Positions 46,617 to 60,591 of a stretch of 64,000 nucleotides of DNA are shown here, one piece after another. Origin of the DNA: Sphagnum compactum (taxonomy: Eukaryota; Bryophyta; Sphagnopsida; Sphagnales). The notes below the pieces were generated by a model. The model was not told where the DNA came from. It saw nothing but the letters and a program-made list of their open reading frames with translations, and did no database searches. The DNA lies in NCBI GenBank assembly GCA_965153455.1, contig OZ234500.1, forward strand, positions 1,426,001 to 1,490,000, in the 5' to 3' direction. The position numbers and the translations under genes were made by a program. Position 1 is the first letter of the stretch, and each line of letters opens with the position of its first letter.

Positions 46617-49600
46617 AATGGTAAGTTCACATTAAAAACAAACCAGACAAAATCAAAGCCCTATGTTTGGGTTTGGGCCTTGCACCTTGAAAAAAAATCA
46701 AAAATTGCAAATTTGTTGAGTGCTTTTGCAATGCAAGTTGTAATTACTTCCTTTTCCAAAGTTAGCATTCAAGTGAATCCAAAATTTAATGGACCCATCA
46801 CCCCATACATAGAATCCATACTGCTATACTGGCGGCGATCTCTTGTACATAGCTCACATTACTCTCAACCATCAAAAAGCTTTGAGTATTGTTGGCAATG
46901 GCAACAAGTAGCAACATAATGTAGTTGCGATGGAAAGATGACAAGAGATAGGGTTTGGCAATCCAACGAGTAAGCAAATCAGTGAAGATGGCGCTTCACA
47001 TCAACCGTTGATCAAGCAGATGACTACTAACGTCTTTTAGAGCATCCATTCCCTGCAACATAGACCTGATTTGACCATTCAAATTCCTTTGTTGTATTCG
47101 CACGACCATGTTTTTTGTTCGTCATGGTGTGAAAATTTGCCACCTAAAAAAACACTGGTTGGGAGGCTTGCTACAAAAAAAATCTCTGGAAAAATACTTG
47201 GTAGGAGAAATGGCCTTGGGATTCTGTTCTGTCAAATTGGCCAGATTATGCCCGGCAGAGTCTTTTCTTGGTAAAAGGGGGCCCTGGCATAATCTGTCAA
47301 GGGCAGCCCCAACCCAACATTAAGAGCACCGGTGGGCAGGGTGGGCAGATTAGGCAAGCAACGATTCCACAACGGGTGCAGGTGCATAACTGGGCCTATT
47401 CAGCACCACCTTGAGGGCTCTCACATGGTAGAGTATGCCCCTAGTGCTCTTAAACTTTTGTAAGGGGTATAGGATAGTTAGCAGTGTTGCACAGCAGCTA
47501 ATAGAAATGGCATCAAGTAAGGGGGAGTTCTTGTGGCTGTTCTAAAAGCAAAATTTCTACTGTGGTTTAAAAAATATCAAAGAATCAGTTTCGATATATA
47601 ACCAATGGTTCTAAAAGGTCGAAGAACAAGTCAAATGAAATTCTGTAAAATTTCCTCCTTTTCTTTGTTGGTTATTCATTAGAAGGATTGGTTCTCTTTG
47701 AGGGGTTTCCCAAAAAAAGGATCCAGAGCTTTCTTAAATTTCTAGAATTCCAGGAACTGGAGGTTATTAAAAAAACTCTAATAACTGCCAAACACTAGTA
47801 GGTAAGTCCCTGCAGGGACACCCCCTGGGTGTCTAGTAGGATGAAAAAAGAAGCCAAAAACACAAAACTATTTCCTATTCCCTGGAACAGGGTTCACCAG
47901 AGGAGAGAATTGTAACAGAATGAATGCAAATGAGCATAGCAAGTACCATTGATGAGTGTTCAAATACCATTGATGAGTGTTCAAATAGTATTATGAGGGT
48001 ACTAGTATTGTACAGATTCCAGAACATTTATTCAGAATAAAATCAATCACTTATGATATACCTACCAAGGAATTCGAATCCTCCTATTAAGGAAGGGAGT
48101 ATGTTTGCTTTGTTTTGTCATGTTGAGATCTGTCAACAATGCCCCTTGTTGCAATCTTGGTACCCTTGGTTCAAGCCCTTGATGAATAGGGGTGCACTTA
48201 GGTGGTTTCCTAATGTTTATACCTATGGTGCAAGAGTTATTGAGTTTTGAATATTTTTGTCAGGGAAAATTCAATAAGATCATTATTTTTTTAAGGGAAA
48301 TTGGTGTGTGCTTATAATATTCTTGGAAAGCCCTTGATGAGTAGGGTTTTTAATGGAGGTTTTTTGGTATATTTAGACCAAAGGTGTGAGAGATATTGAA
48401 TATTGAGAAACTTTTGTCATTGAAAATTCAATAAACATTAACTTATTCAAATTTTAATGAAATTTCAATTTTGAACTAGGCTAAAAAAGTTGTAACATTT
48501 TCCCTTTCGAGACTCATTCAATAAATTACAATCTGTGGTTAGTGGCACAAACCACACTGGTGGAAGCCTTTTAGAAAGTTTGAAGGATAATTGCACCATT
48601 TGAGGTCTGGTCCAAACATGTTCAAGTGGCCCACACCCACCTCCTTTCTCCTATGCTTATAAACAATGATCAAAGAATCAAGATAATGTGGCATAATTGG
48701 ATTACCTGTTCAAAGCAAATATTTTTAAAATCACGATTTACAAATTAACATAAAATTATTGTAGTTCGAAAGCTGTTACATTATATTATTATGTAAAGGT
48801 ATAAATTATGATTCTTTGTGATTATATCATTCTCAAGACATTTCAAATCTCATCCAATTTTTTATAAACATAAAGCTCCTTACACTGACTCCTCCTCTTT
48901 GTTGATTTATTGTTACACTGTTAGTTTTGGGTTCTAGTTTTTTCACTCATCGACACCAAGGTCGTGTCTCTTGCATTGCACTTTGCCACAAGCATTTTGC
49001 ATTCAGATGTGAGTGTCTGGTTGAAGTGGCTTATGTGGCTTGTCACCTCCATCGACATTTATTTCACTGCATTTAATTATTATTTTTTGAATATTTTGGA
49101 TTTGCTTGTTTATTTTTCTTGTAAATTCATGTTTGCTTTTGTTGCAATTTTGCTGCACAATTTTTGTTTTCAACTTGTTCTTGGATGTTTTTTTTGCAAT
49201 TTCTTTTTTGCAACTATGGTGATTTTAGAATTTATCATAACCACAATTCTAAAATTTTCACAGTTAAGGTAAATTAATTAAGATTGGGAAGCATGCTAAC
49301 TAGGGCTTTACTTCACCTTTGTGATATCAAAAGTTTGGCAAGATTTTCCAAAACTTAGAAAAATTAGTCAAATTTACACTAGAAAACCAAATGCTTCCAA
49401 AAAACACTTCCCAATTTCTATTGATCAGCAAACGACAGTAAATCCTCTAACTTTATATAATTGGGAATACTACAGTTTTCGATTCAACAGGAAATCATGC
49501 AGATAAATTGTAACTGCATCATGGGATGGGCATGAAGCCATGGGGACAAGTGGTTACTTTACCCTTTGAGATCTCAGGCGTTTAGAGTCCTTCAGACATA

Positions 49601-50317
49601 TATTCCCTACATGGACTGGGGACCCACATACATACACCCATGGTACATGACCCTCCCATCAGCCTATCCCAAAAATGGCAAGAACATAAGTAGGTAAAAA
49701 CATTCATTGCAGCCAATGAGGTGAGTATTTTTTTCTTTTGGGGGAACGTGGGGTGTTGGGATGTTTTTGTTCTTGATATGTTCCCATGTGAAGTTCCCAA
49801 GGTGTTCTCATAAGTTCCCATTAGATTCCCAAGATGTTCCATATAGCTCCTCACTTTATCCCACATTGTTTGCTCTCGGTTCTACTTTTGTATATAAAAG
49901 GACCACAGGAGGATGGGATTGTACAAAGCTTGAAATTTATTTTATGATGGGCCAATGAACAATGCCCATCACAAAAGACAAGTTAGTTGGCATTGGATTC
50001 CAATTTATTCAAGAGAGAGAAAAGAGAAAGAGAATTTAACCAACATATCATTTAGGTTAAAACATCAAGGTACACAAGTAAGGCAAAGTGGTGAGTACAT
50101 CTTCTGCAACTGGAACAAGCCAACTCCTGTGTTTGTAAAGAGATCTGGATTTGACAGGTAAGCTGGGGTGAAAAACAAGTGGGTTAAGGCCCACTTTACA
50201 CAAGGAGTCAAGCCCAAAGTTGAACCCAAATCAAGCAATCCTATTGGTGCAGCCACTGAAATTAGTCCAGAGAGCTTTACAATAAGAGTCAAGACCAAAC
50301 TAAAATATGACATTTTA
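46617..50317. other. Intergenic repeat debris, no gene supported, unit 2
   Basis: Counterpart of 3704-7379. It includes the LTR-like TATA box at 49891-49901 and the 21-bp tandem doubling near 47944. Short open frames match unit 1 but carry no recognisable domain. Confidence 0.45.
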
Positions 50318-51206
50318 ATTCATGACTGTTTGACCCTGTGATGGGCCCAAGGGCCAAAAAGGTTACCTATTAACTTGGGGATTGTAATTTGATCAATAAA
50401 CATGGTTTCTCAATAACCAATTGTAATTTGAACAAGTGTGATCTCTCTATACTACGATTCTGTGTAGCTTGGGCTTTTTCTTTTAAAAAACGAAAAAAAT
50501 GAGGTTCCTTGGCTTACCGTCTGCTCGTGCAATTATCACAGCACCAATATTACTCTTTTGGACACATCTTCTACGTGCAAGAAGCCTGGTTAAGAAATAT
50601 TGGACTCGGACAACATCCAATTGCAATGCAGATAAGAGTGCACTGCCTCTCTGCAGAGTGCACACTTTTACTACCATTCTTTTGTACACTAATTTCGGGA
50701 TAGGGGGTGAACCCATTTACGAACAATAGACTACTTACACCCTCCTGAATCATAAAAGACCTTAAAATATTTATTGGTTTGGTGGGTGGTCCTTACATTG
50801 AGCTATATTTAGGTCTGCTTGAGACTGGGAGTCAAGGCCAATAAGGTAAAATTTTGAACATTCTTGGCCTGTTGTTTGGTGTCAAGTTACTAATAAAATA
50901 ACGATTTTTTATAATTTCATGGATTTCTATTATAAAGTTGTGAGGCCAAGAAGTTGGAGCCAAGTCTTAAATGTTTGGTGTGCTTTCCTCTCTTTTTTTT
51001 TTGGCCTCAAGTTGTTATTATAAGAGACAACAATAAACAAAGGGAAGGTAAAGATGGGACCAAAATGAGAAACACGAACCAGGGGTATAAATTGCAATGT
51101 ATTTTATTGTTACAACATTGGTCCCAAGGGTTGGGAAATGGCACCCCAAGTTAATAGGTAACCTTTTTGGCCCTTGGGCCCATCACAGGGCCAAACAGTC
51201 ATGAAT
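50318..51206. repeat. Foldback segment with 63-bp inverted ends, unit 2
   Basis: The arms 50318-50380 and 51144-51206 pair with one mismatch, where GACCC replaces GGCCC on the left. Three outer bases (TTT) also pair here, so this copy shows slightly longer arms than unit 1. The non-nested second pair is present as well. Confidence 0.75.
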
Positions 51207-51272
51207 TAAATTACAATTGGTTATTGAGAAACCATGTAAGTTCAAACTTACAGACCATGATTCAATGCTATT

Positions 51273-51520
51273 GCTCTGATGGTGATTGCCACTTGAGCAA
51301 CATGAAAAAATTGAAAAAAAGAACACTGATTAGAACCTCCCGTTTTATTAGGCACTATATATATATATAGGATTTGCAATTTTTCTACTACTCTTGAAAG
51401 AACTCATGTGATGATGGTGGTTGGTGGTGGTGAATTAGTGCCTAATAAAATGGGAGGTTCTAATCAGTGTTCTTTTTTTCAATTTTTTTATGTTGCTCAA
51501 GTGGCAATCACCATCAGAGC
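51273..51520. repeat. Near-perfect 85-bp stem hairpin upstream of SPX, unit 2
   Basis: The arms 51273-51357 and 51436-51520 differ at only two positions. Both would be G-U pairs in a plus-strand RNA, so the transcript stem would have no unpaired base. The loop is 78 bases. It lies about 1.2 kb upstream of the SPX start codon. Confidence 0.8.
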
Positions 51521-51667
51521 ATCTAGCCAAATCTTGCGACATTCAAAATATGAAAGTAGAAAAATCTTAAGCATCCTTTCAGATTATAAGCAGCAGTTGC
51601 GCTGAATTTTGGCAAACTTTTTGCAATTTTTGGCGAAATCTTTTTTAAGAAAAGAGAATTTGAGGTA

Positions 51668-51675
51668 GAATATCC
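51668..51675. promoter_or_regulatory. Candidate P1BS (PHR1 binding site), GAATATCC, unit 2
   Basis: This matches GNATATNC about 1.1 kb upstream of the SPX start. It is conserved with 8731-8738, but conservation between such young copies adds little weight. Confidence 0.35.
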
Positions 51676-52760
51676 ATTTCGCAAATCATTTTTCGCCAGA
51701 ATGCCAAAAATTCAACACAATTTTTTTTTCCTGGTTCTAAAAGTCCAGTTACCACATCTTACATGAGTTGGGACATGACTAAGTTACTACTGCTTATTAC
51801 TTATTACTGTACTGTATAATTAACTGGTATAATAAGACAAGTTGAGATCATAAGAAAGGACAGACGTGGAGCTACAGGATTGGATTGCCAGCTAGGTGGG
51901 GCCCGGGGGTGTTTCACATGTACGGGAGTTTCTCCAATTTGAATGATCGGCGAGAACGAACACGACTCAACCAGCACAGCAGAACGAAGACGAAGCCGGT
52001 GAGCCGTGTTAACGCTACTGACACAAGGAAGTACTACAATTACAATGATAATCCCATTTAGGTCGAAAAGTTACTAGTTACTACTGACACAAGGAAGCAC
52101 TTTAGCAAGGATGTTAATCCAGCGTACATGGTGTACAGTTACTAGTTACTTTTTAGTGTTGCTTTATGGGAGCGGGAAATTAGGGACCTCGAGAGTGCGA
52201 ATCTGTAGTGGCTCGATCGAATGCCTAGACAGATGGATGGATGAATGAGCGAGAAGAATTACCATTAGAATACCAATCTGAAGGAGATTGATGCAGACTG
52301 GATGATGAAAATGGTGGAAAGGAGGTGCAGTCACGGGATCGTGGATGAACGTTTTCCACTCGCAGGAGCCCGTGGCTCTTCAAGGTTTTGGAGTTCTGAT
52401 CTTCTGGGTCGTCGTCTACAGCAGTATCTGCAAACGAAGTTCTTCTCCCCCAAACTGTTTGTTCTCAGGTGCTCTTCCTTGTTAGACATTTTTTATTCAC
52501 AAGTAATCATAGACGCTTTAGCTGCTTTTCCTGGTTGTTCACAAGTAAACAGACGTTGTAGCTGCTCTTCCTGGTTACACAATTTTCTGCTTTCGGCAAG
52601 TTGCACCAATGTAATTTGTTTACTGATAATGGTTGTAAACAAGAATTTTCCTTTAGTGGCATTGGGTGTAATTCATTAGCTATCAGTTAGCAGAATTTAG
52701 TTGGGGAGTGTCTGGCAGTTATTAGGACCGCGCGCGATAGCAGCTACTCGCGGCACGAAT
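51676..52760 (+). promoter_or_regulatory. SPX promoter and 5' leader region, unit 2
   Basis: Counterpart of 8739-9822 with the same 67-bp tandem duplication and the same possible leader intron. No separate gene is called. Confidence 0.4.
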
Positions 52761-54510
52761 ATGAAGTTTGGAAAGAAACTGGCAAGAACCGTCAAGAGGA
52801 TGCCCCTTGAACACAGAGAGAAACTGTTTTTGGATTATAAGATGCTGAAGGGGCATATCAAGCGTGTCGTGAACGCGAGCAAGGCCTCCGTCAGTAAAGA
52901 ACAGCTGCGTGAGGCAGCTCAGCCTCCAGAGCATTATCATAACAAACTCCTGGAGTGGCCGCTTGCAGTCACATCTGCAGCTTTCGATGTTGGGGATCAG
53001 TCGATCATAGCACGAGAGGCGGGTGTCCAAGATGGTGTCCAAGATGGGCTCCTGGACGCCATGATGTGGCCGATTACCGCTGCCGCTACGGACAGTACTG
53101 TTCAGGCCCTGCCCCTGACATGGGAGGGCGTTGAGGGTTGGGAGGGTCTTGAGTCCGCTTGGCTTAGCACGACGAATACCGATGGTGTTCTTGAAGACAA
53201 TGAAATTCAGCAGCCGATCTCCCTGACATGCAGCGAGGGTGTAAACGGTCGTCCTAGCACAGCTGCTACTGCGCCACCTTGCAGTAGTGGTCTTGAAGCC
53301 GGTCTTGAGCCTGGACCGAACTCGCGGCACATGCCCGTAGAGGGTGTGGATCCAGCGGCTGTGGACGAACCTAATTCCGTATTTCCTCTGTTTTATTCAA
53401 GTATTGGTGCCAGAGGACAGGATGCTGATGTTCAGATGGAACTAGAAGTGAGGCGATTCAAGCGCATGCTCGATGTAGAGTTCATCAAGATCAACAAGCA
53501 TTTTGTGACTATCTTCCTTCAGAACGGTGAACTCATGGGTGTAAGCTGCTGTCATTTATCATCTTACTTGCCTTCAATTCCCTCTCTATTGCAGCTTGCA
53601 TTCAATTCCCTCTCTAGCGCTGATTCAGCTCTGTTATGTGAGAGCTCAACTGATTTGGGTGCTAGAAAGTCATCCAGCCTGCATATTGTTATCATGAGGT
53701 GTTCTAGATTCCTGGTGTTTTTCTGGACTCATTTAAGCAGCTGCAGCAGCTTTCAAGGTTATTTATGATATTGTACACAATATTGTGATTCGTTACAGGA
53801 ATCAGCTGCTCCAGTGCTTTTTTCTTTTTGCTGCTAGTTGACCGCTACTAATGAATTATTGTGCAGAAATTGGATGTGATGAGGAAAGAGGAAGAGGATA
53901 AGCAGAGAAGACTTCACCCTTCAGGCCACACTTTTTTCTGGGACATTACCGAGCTGAAAAGCATTCGCTTCCGCATGGCCATCCTTTATGTGGATATTCT
54001 CATTTTTCACTATTGTAACGCCGCCAACTATGAAGGTAGGAAAGGTTGCTTCAGTCCTCAGGAAAGACTTCTGCAGCTTGGCTTGTAGACTAAAGTCTAA
54101 GATATCGCAGTCAGGCACTGAGGCAGTGCTCGAGTTGTAAACAGATAAAATGAGCTGGACTAATAACAGCATTCTTTCTCTTGGTTTGTGCAGCTGCAGT
54201 TAAGATTCTGAAAAAGTTTGACAAGCACATGGGTTCAGATCTCCGCTGGAGCTATCTTCATCATGTGAAGGACCAGATGTTCTACGTTCTTGCAGATCGG
54301 ATCTTGGACAGTGCTAACCATTGTCGTTACCTCATGTCTCTTGGTGCAATTCAGCCATTGCCGATTTCGGAGGAACAATTGCAGCGGCAGTTTAACAAAA
54401 TAGGTGCCATGACCTTTAAGTTGTTGGATGCACGAGCTCTGGCTCTGGAAACAAGGAGTTCAACACACAATGCCCAGTCTTTGTACCCACCTGCAGCCAC
54501 CAACTCTTAA
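52761..54510 (+). CDS. SPX-domain protein, copy 2, intact (421 aa)
   Basis: Stand-alone SPX proteins sense inositol pyrophosphates and, when phosphate is sufficient, hold PHR transcription factors inactive. Exons are 52761-53540, 53867-54035 and 54194-54510, with GTAAGC...GTGCAG and GTAGGA...GTGCAG introns at phases 0 and 1. Three exons is usual for plant SPX genes. The N-terminus MKFGKKLART and the helix with Tyr26 and Lys30 match the family. A Glu/Pro/Thr/Ser-rich linker (about 41-222) is much longer than usual. The core resumes at LEVRRFKRMLDVEFIKINKHF (228-248). The lysine helix KILKKFDK is at 320-327, and a short tail follows to 421. No RING, EXS or MFS domain follows, so it fits the SPX-only class. 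The first in-frame ATG was chosen, because the upstream extension has only a TTG start. Confidence 0.88.
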
Positions 54511-57315
54511 TCATCTGCAAAATTTAAAGCTTGAGAAATTTTTCAAATCACAAAGTCGAGAATGATATGTTCATATGAAAATATGAACTGCATCTCAGGA
54601 GACACAGTAACTCTTTTTCAGTTCATGAATTGGTTTGTTTGGACATTGCATGCAGTGAGACTGGACATTTTCTTTTAAATCCCAGCTGAGGATCTAGAAC
54701 GTTTTCATGTAGAATTTAATTTTCAAGGGATATTCTCATGACTGTCAAGTCACACACACATATATTCGGCAAAATGTACATATTTGCTTCAAATGGTGAC
54801 CATCCAAGGACACTTGCAAGATCTGACAATGTTCTGTAACATTTGGCTGTTGTCTTCATGAATTAGTTTTTATGAGATTCAACATTGAACTTGCAAATTA
54901 GGTTGAAGCAGATCATGAATTCAGGACTCCTAATGAAACCTGCAAGTGCTTGTGCTGATGACCCTAAACTTGCTAAACAGGCGCCAGGACAAGAAACCGT
55001 TATTATGAATTCATATTTGGGGGTTTGAAAATGAGTTTCTGAAGGGTAAAGTAGTACTTACCAGTGAGAACCTTTTTTTTTTAATTGACATGCAATATCT
55101 AATTAGTGTGACCTAGGTGGAGACCTGATTCCCTCCAGCCTTGCACATGCAGATCAGGTGTCTATAATCAATCTTTTTTCAGAATTTTCCACAAGGGAAG
55201 GACAAGACAGACTCTTCACAGATTGCAACCTAACTGTCATTTGAAATAAACAGAGCATTTTAAGCTAGCATTATACACCATGCCAACTTCATGATCATAC
55301 AACAAGCATCCCATTGCACAATAACTCTGACCTGTATGGCAGATTCAATCTTCAAACTAAAAACTTCCTTTCCTAGATCTAGAACTTCTCATCTAGATGT
55401 GTGCACTTCTATGGAACAAATGACCATCCACTATATGCACACATAGTACTCCAAATGTCACTCACACATTGGGTCAAGTTTGAGCCAAAAATTTATGCCC
55501 AAATTCCACACCAATGCACAGTCTCAAGATCCACAGGGGCAGAGCCCATAAAAGCAATAGTGTCTGTATATTAAGGAAGCGTTCATAACTACCTACAAAC
55601 CTACTGTCCCCTACATACATAGCTATTTCTTCCTTCTTTAAAACCTACTCTATCCCTCTCAACCTCAGCAAAAAAATGGAGTGGGTGGTCAAATACTCAT
55701 ACCTGGCCCTTGTTATAAAAGATTGTGGAATGCAGCCCACCAGCATCTGGACAACTGGGCCTTGTTCTTGCAGCCTTATAATTATGTTATCTAACTAAGC
55801 TAGTTTGTTTGTTTTGTTTGTTTGGTTTGTCATGTTGAGATCTCCCCACCACAGTTTCCACACTAGTACCTATGATAACAGCTCATTATGCAGAATAAAT
55901 AAGGATATATTAAAACCAACTGAATAATGTGGAAACTACTAGGGTTTATGTGGGTCCATATTTTATAATCAGACTAGGCCTGATGAGGCTGGAGCAATCT
56001 GCTGATTTTGATTCATGAGGAAGATTCAACAGTTTCAAATAAACAAGTAAACGTTAATTCGCATTTACAGATCTACAATATTAATCTTAGCTCCGTACTC
56101 GACACTTATTCAGTGTTATTGGTGCTTGGACAGGACTTGAAAATTCCTATCCTGGGAAATCTCCATATTTTTTAAGGATCACATGAAAGCCTCTGGTTTA
56201 GTGCCATGCTCAAGTTAAAAGCAAATATTATAGAGCTCATGGACATGCTAGTGATGCACTACTGTAGAGCTCACATATGGACGTACTAGGGTACCTTCCA
56301 TTGATCAGTTGCACAGGCTTCAGCTTTGGTAGGTCCCCTTGCTTTTCATTAGCATGAAGTCTGAACATTGAAATTCCCAAGCTGAAGGTGCAGCTACTCA
56401 ATTTGGAAAGGTGCCCAGGCAAGCAAGTTTGCAGCTTGATTTCAGAAGGCAAAAGAGCTTGCCTGATCATTCATAAGCTGAATAACTAGTGTGACCAGTA
56501 CCATTGACCGAAGTGTGAACTTGTTACCCAACCAATTGAATTTGTATTTTAAATTTGACATTACTTTCCACCGTCAATAGACTATGTACCTGCAGGAAAA
56601 GTGTGAACAGGACCTTGATAATAAAGCTCAATTGTGAAAAATGATGAAAAAATTTCAGTGACAAAAATGACTCAAAATTCAATATCTCCCTCAATATAGG
56701 TCTAAAAATTACAAAATCACTTCCAAGAAATCTCACTCATCAAGGGCTTCCAGGGCCTTCATTTCCTTAAAATATTTAGTTTCGATTTTGTTAAATTTTC
56801 TTCAACAAAACTGTTCGATATTCAGGAACTCTTGCATAGAAGGTCTAAACACTACCAAACCACTGAGGTGCACTGGTACACTCACCAACGACTTTCCAAC
56901 GGTAGCAAGGGCATGGGGCCGTGGTGTGGGAAATCTCATCATGACAAACAAAACAAACAAAGCACCTTCCTTGATAAAAATAAGAGACCCGGCATTGAAC
57001 TGTAGGTCTCCTGCATTTTGAAGTTTGCTGACAATTTTGCAATATAATTCTCCAGATGCCTCACATAGACATTAGTATTTTAGTGGCATTATATTTTTCA
57101 CAAATGAGTAACTTATAGGAGTTCGTTCAACACAGAACTTGTACCAAGTTTTTTTCTTGAAACACTATATATACGTCATTTATAGATAATATGCTCTGGC
57201 AGCTGCCCAGAAGATCAGGTTGGAACAATGGGTGACTTATTAACGTATGACTCGAGGATTCAGTTGGACACGACGAGCATTCGTTAGACCACTGCTTCTC
57301 TTGAACCGGTTGCAC
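54511..57315. other. SPX 3' region and intergenic sequence, unit 2, no gene seen
   Basis: Counterpart of 11462-14264. It retains 55288-55414, which unit 1 has lost, and shows the state before that deletion. The degenerate repeat family member is at about 56525-56980. Confidence 0.5.
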
Positions 57316-57741
57316 TGACGGGCCCATTCTCTTGTTGTTGAGCTGACCGTAGTTCGTCGTCTTGGCAGAAAGGCTGACTATATATGAATAGGTCAAACTT
57401 CAGCAGCTATGTTTGCCTTCAGAATTTGCCGCCTAGGGAATGAAGCGCGAGCTGTTCCCGGACTTCCTCTTCGCGCCTCATGACGTCCAAATCCTCTAGT
57501 ATTATGCACCTGGAAAATGACGAGATTCACTACAAATTGTTCCCATGCAATTCCACAACCAATTGGACGAGAGAAGAAAAGCAAGGATGTCGGAAGAGAA
57601 GTTAGACCCACTTGTTAGACCCACTTGACAGAATTGATCACATTCAAAGTTGCAACGTACTTTTTCATGAAAATTAATTGTGAAGGATTGGTTGATCTTC
57701 TGAAGCTCTATATCAAGCAGCCGCTCACACGCCAAGACCTG
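57316..57741 (-). pseudogene. Decayed SPX-domain gene relic, convergent with SPX, unit 2
   Basis: Same layout as 14265-14690: the block with LLDIELQKINQSF, a GTACGT donor, then LDVMRREEEV and an early stop. Frame breaks are shared with unit 1, so the relic was dead before the duplication. It lies about 2.8 kb downstream of the intact gene, tail to tail. Confidence 0.65.
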
Positions 57742-59972
57742 GAACATTGTCTTCATTGTGAACACCATATTCCTCATGAGACAATTCGACCTGATCACCA
57801 TCTCGATTAACATGCAATACTGCTACTGGTCGACATCCTCCTGCAAGTCGACAGAGGCGTCGTATAGCAATGTAAACGTTCACACTCCCCGCTCCCCGGC
57901 TCAACATTACGTGAAGTACGTTACATTTAGGGGCCTTGAGGGACTGTTGTTGTGCATGTGTCTCACTACGAAGTGTTGCAGAACGAAGCTGACGGATTTG
58001 AGCCATGATGAAAGTGTAATTAGGTCTTGATTTCCCCATGCATTCTGCAGCAGCTCGTTAACTGGAATAAGTACGCTCGAAATACAAAGGAAATTTCTTT
58101 CTGAGCTGGCGCATGCAGATGCAGATAACTAGCCAGCTTCAAAGTGATCTCCTTCTTCAACTGAAAAGAAAAAAAGACTGTCAGTAATTCCTGCTACAAC
58201 AATTCCTAGTACGCCTTCCAGGCTGTAATAAGTTTAATGTCCAACAACCAACTACCATGGCTCTTGCAAAGAGGAAACAAGAACTACAAATTACTGCTAG
58301 TGCCACCACCAGCTGGGCCTCCAACAATCATAAAACTTTGCAGCAAAAAGCGTGAAGCTTCAAAGCAAAAAACGCATGAATATTACTGTTATATATTGAT
58401 CCAGAGGCTACAATGACAAGAGCGCAGTAACCAACCCAGCTGCTGTGTCACAAAATACGATGCCCAACACCGTGAGAACGCGTTTTCTTTCGGTTCTCAG
58501 GGCCCCCGTACAAAAACGGGAAAAAAACGGCAGTCTCTAGACCTAGACCTGCGGCTGCCCTAGCCTGAAAACCCTAAACATGAGGATCAAACTCAAATTG
58601 AAAATTTTTAATGCCAAATTTTGTTTTAGACAGAATAAAATCATTTTTGAAAGTGTACATGTGTCTCACTCCATTACGTTTTTGTACGTTCTGCTTTTGA
58701 AATACCAATGTATTTTCCATTTTTTAGGCTGCCCGAAATAACACATAATAAGTTTTTTGTGACCTTGTTTTTGGGGAAGATGAGATTATGTCTGGAAAGT
58801 GAGAACCGTGATCAAATTCAGTTTTCAGATGGAGCTTTCCAAACGAAATCTCGATATAAGCTGTTGTTAATTGAAATGGATGCTAGCTGGTCATAATGCA
58901 TATTCAGTTCGCACACACTCCCATTCACCACCAACCAGGATGTTCAAATGGATCTACACACCATCTGGAACAGTAGTTGCAAATGGTGAAAGTCCCTCGT
59001 TGTTTACTAGATTCCAATGTAATCCCCTTGATATGAAAATGGAGGTGTCTAGCCCTTAAGAACTGCTCCCACTGTTAATGAAAGCAGAAAATTACAAGCA
59101 ATTCACTGAAGGATGGAATGCTCATGCAAGAAGAAAGCCTTCACACAGTAGATCAGGCTCAGAGGACGGGACCTTCAGAAGAAAAGGAATGTTCACAATC
59201 AGGGTTTTCTTTTTCAAATTCCTCAAGCAGGTGCACTGGCTAGGATCATCAGCATTAATTAACAGTAAATGGCAACTGTCCTGGTGGACTAGTAGATTTT
59301 CTTGGAATCCTGCCTAGTTCTGGCGACTTACAGGAACATGGTCTAAATCTGGTGACTTCTAAGTTTTTTTCTCAAGGTATGGCGATTTTTTTTTTAATTC
59401 TTAAAAAGCCCTTCGTTGGATTTGGCAGCCCTTTCTTTTTGTCGCCAGGTTGTGAAAATTCGTTTTTAAAAAAAAACATTGTTCACAATGTGGTCTTCAC
59501 AGGGATTTGCCCACTATAGCACAAGTTGCCTGCCAAAAAATCAAACACCCAAAACCACCCCAACAGGGTACATTCATGATTGGGTCTAAATGTCAGGAAC
59601 AAATTTCAGGACATGCTCAAAAATTGGTAATTCAGTTCAGGACTTGCCAATAAGGACAGTTATGTCATGTAAGACCTACTATTTGAGAGGGATTATTTTT
59701 CAAACTTTGATTAACCACGCCTATTTTCATGTGGGTCCTCCGTTTGAGCTACGTGGTCTCGTTAGGTTCGAAGTTTTATGCACTGGCCTCATCGTATGTG
59801 CAACTTTCTTCTCAGCTTTTGGGAACAATGTTTGAGCTTTATTGTATATCTTCCTTGGCATGAAACCTTGAAATTTTCTTTCAAGTGTTGTGTTGTTTTC
59901 ACATACATTGTGAGCTATGTTTTTTTTTGCATTATGTTAAGTTGCAGCTATTTTGTATAGTTGGGAGGTCAA
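57742..59972. other. Intergenic, unit 2, no gene supported
   Basis: Counterpart of 14691-16936. A 104-codon minus-strand frame (58039-57725) is open here but shifted in unit 1 by a small indel. It has no recognisable domain and overlaps the presumed 5' side of the SPX relic. Confidence 0.4.
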
Positions 59973-60591
59973 GTTTACCATAGCTCATGATGTACTTTGG
60001 TTTGTTGAATATAGAGGTTTGACAATTGGAGGAATTGATATTTTTAACTTAACAAATGAAGAGGTACCAACTCATCAAATTGAGGAAGTCTTTGGGTACA
60101 ATGAATGGGTACAAGTATGACAAAATGGTTAGTGTTGAGGTTGACAAGAGTATTGTGGAACTATACATAAAGGATACAAGGAAGCAAAATCCAACGGACA
60201 AATCAACAAAAGCTTGGTGCAAGGGGTCATGTTTTGGTTTAATAACACCCAACTTGATTGGGCAAAATACGTTGTTCATTGTGACAACTACAGCACCAAT
60301 TTGAAATAGACAAAGGCAATCATTCATCTTGCTCAACAAGTAAGAACTGGTGTTGTTTAGGAGGGTTCGTGAGCTTCACAACCCCCTAATTGTAAACATG
60401 AAAGGTTTGTGTATGAAGTTGTTCATGGACAAATTGGGACCAAAATCAAGGGTTGTCAAATCTCAAATGAAACAAACAGTAACTTGTTGAAGTTGTAAGT
60501 GGCCCCTAAATGGCAAGTTGAAGAGATTCAAGGTTATGATGATCTTTTGCAAGGTAAGTGATTAATTTTGGGAGTTGCTAAAAAGACCATT
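59973..60591 (+). pseudogene. Degenerate unidentified coding remnant, only in unit 2
   Basis: About 619 bp that unit 1 lacks. The plus strand holds interrupted protein-like stretches such as MFWFNNTQLDWAKYVV near 60230-60280, with several stops. Downstream homology continues in both units (60642-60866 and 16988-17212). The context suggests a transposon frame, but I could not assign a family. Confidence 0.35.

Noticed and set aside
53541-53768. Extension of SPX exon 1 into a 355-codon continuous frame in unit 2
   Set aside because: It reads through intron 1. The donor GTAAGC and the family match of exon 2 (LDVMRKEEED) show that splicing is correct.
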